Positions 61,235 to 64,000 of a DNA stretch of 64,000 nucleotides are shown here, in pieces (within the stretch, counting starts at the first letter, position 1; every line of letters begins with the position of its first letter). Below the pieces are notes generated by a model that searched no databases, was not told the DNA's origin, and was given only the letters and a program-made list of their open reading frames with translations. The translations under genes were made by a program, and so were the position numbers. The stretch comes from Achromobacter veterisilvae (GTDB taxonomy: Bacteria > Pseudomonadota > Gammaproteobacteria > Burkholderiales > Burkholderiaceae_B), in NCBI RefSeq assembly GCF_900496975.1, contig NZ_UFQC01000030.1, positions 16,770-80,769 on the forward strand, in the 5' to 3' direction.

Positions 61235-61792
61235 TCAGGGCTTGGCTGCGGGAGCCGGCGCGCCGCCGGCGGGGATCGCGGCGTCACCGCGGATCTTGGC
61301 GGCGATTTCCGAGGCGGCCTGGGCCGAGGGCACGCCGAAAGCCAGCACGCCGCGGTTCAGCGGTTCGCCGATGAGCGGGGCGGCGACCAGTTCGCGGTCG
61401 ATCACCAGCGCCAGCATGTTGCCGACATTCTTGGTGCTGACGTCATTGAGCTTGCGGGCACCCGCTTCGGAGAAGCGCAGGCCGACGAAGTTCTGCCCCT
61501 GGCGATCCACCAGCGCGGCGGCGTCGGTCAGGTCGGCGCGCGTCAGGACGGGCACTTCCTGCATGTAGAGCTTACCGTCGGGCAGGCTGATTTCGCGCAG
61601 GCCCGCGCCGGGTTCCTTGTGCGCCAGGTAGAAGTCCACGGTCGAGGCGGTGGCGGGCGTGGTGGATTGCTGGCCGGCCTGCGGCGTGGCCGAGGCGGCG
61701 TCGGACGTCTTAGTCGGGGCGGTCTTGCAACCCGCTAGCGCCAACGTCACGACAACCAGGGCGGGCGCCAATTTGCGTAAGGTCAGTTGCAT
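61235..61792 (-). CDS. Lipoprotein with SecD P1-head-like domain
   Basis: This 185-residue protein has a lipoprotein signal with lipobox LALAGC (Cys near residue 21), then a Ser/Thr/Ala-rich linker (about 22-50), then a domain like the SecD periplasmic head: FVGLRFSEAGARKLNDVSTK, NVGNMLALVIDRELVAAPLI and the GVLAFGVPSAQAASEIAAKI end. The transmembrane part of SecD is absent. It may act in the periplasm at the membrane surface, but its function is unknown. The ATG at 61792 was chosen for the signal; the longer open frame upstream crosses the thiC leader. A related secreted protein is at 30659-31048. Confidence 0.8.
   Translation of the reverse strand: MQLTLRKLAPALVVVTLALAGCKTAPTKTSDAASATPQAGQQSTTPATASTVDFYLAHKEPGAGLREISLPDGKLYMQEVPVLTRADLTDAAALVDRQGQNFVGLRFSEAGARKLNDVSTKNVGNMLALVIDRELVAAPLIGEPLNRGVLAFGVPSAQAASEIAAKIRGDAAIPAGGAPAPAAKP

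Positions 61793-64000
<2,208 letters not shown>

Overview
The window is high-GC bacterial chromosome, densely coded on both strands. Its gene content points to a betaproteobacterium of the Bordetella/Achromobacter type (Alcaligenaceae). The evidence is four orphan Bug-type periplasmic binding proteins, abundant LysR and GntR regulators next to CoA-dependent catabolic operons, an ispB / rplU-rpmA-obgE-proB housekeeping block, and a TPP-riboswitch-controlled thiC. The genus is inferred from content and order, not from a search. I saw no insertion sequence, prophage, CRISPR array or rRNA.

Left part (1-17.1 kb): A truncated MHS-family transporter is divergent from a LysR gene. A hydantoinase-A/DUF917 pair is divergent from a complete peptide-type ABC transporter operon with its own LysR gene. 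A near-complete D-erythronate/L-threonate degradation operon (otnC, otnI, denD, ltnD, otnK) follows, with a convergent FCD-GntR gene.

17.3-21.4 kb: A tightly packed five-gene operon encodes a HAD phosphatase, a UbiA-family enzyme very like decaprenyl-phosphate phosphoribosyltransferase, a small SMR-type membrane protein lacking the drug-coupling Glu, and two tandem paralogous multi-spanning membrane proteins. I read it as a candidate polyprenyl-phospho-ribofuranose glycosylation module. It is the most novel-looking system here.

21.7-33.6 kb: A branched-chain-amino-acid-type ABC transporter (livKHMGF-like) is divergent from a beta-hydroxyacid dehydrogenase/CMD pair across three regularly spaced palindromes. 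It is followed by a GntR regulator, an SCP2-like/alpha-beta-hydrolase fusion and an MBL-fold hydrolase. A small secreted protein and a NarL-type two-component pair complete the region.

33.8-53.4 kb: This is a large acyl-CoA catabolic island with two operons carrying CoA-transferase and enoyl-CoA hydratase, a double-length acyl-CoA dehydrogenase, a quinone oxidoreductase, and an operon of CoA-transferase, enoyl-CoA hydratase, HMG-CoA-lyase family enzyme, acyl-CoA dehydrogenase, MmgE/PrpD and acyl-CoA synthetase. Identical palindromic sites (core TGTACGTACA) lie upstream of the UTRA-GntR gene and of a paralogous Bug gene 8 kb away, defining a probable regulon.

53.7-64 kb: This is core genome: an MFS transporter, tRNA-Pro(CGG), ispB, rplU, rpmA, obgE, proB, an OmpR-type regulator with a degenerate receiver, an XRE regulator, a SecD-P1-head-like lipoprotein, and thiC running off the right edge.
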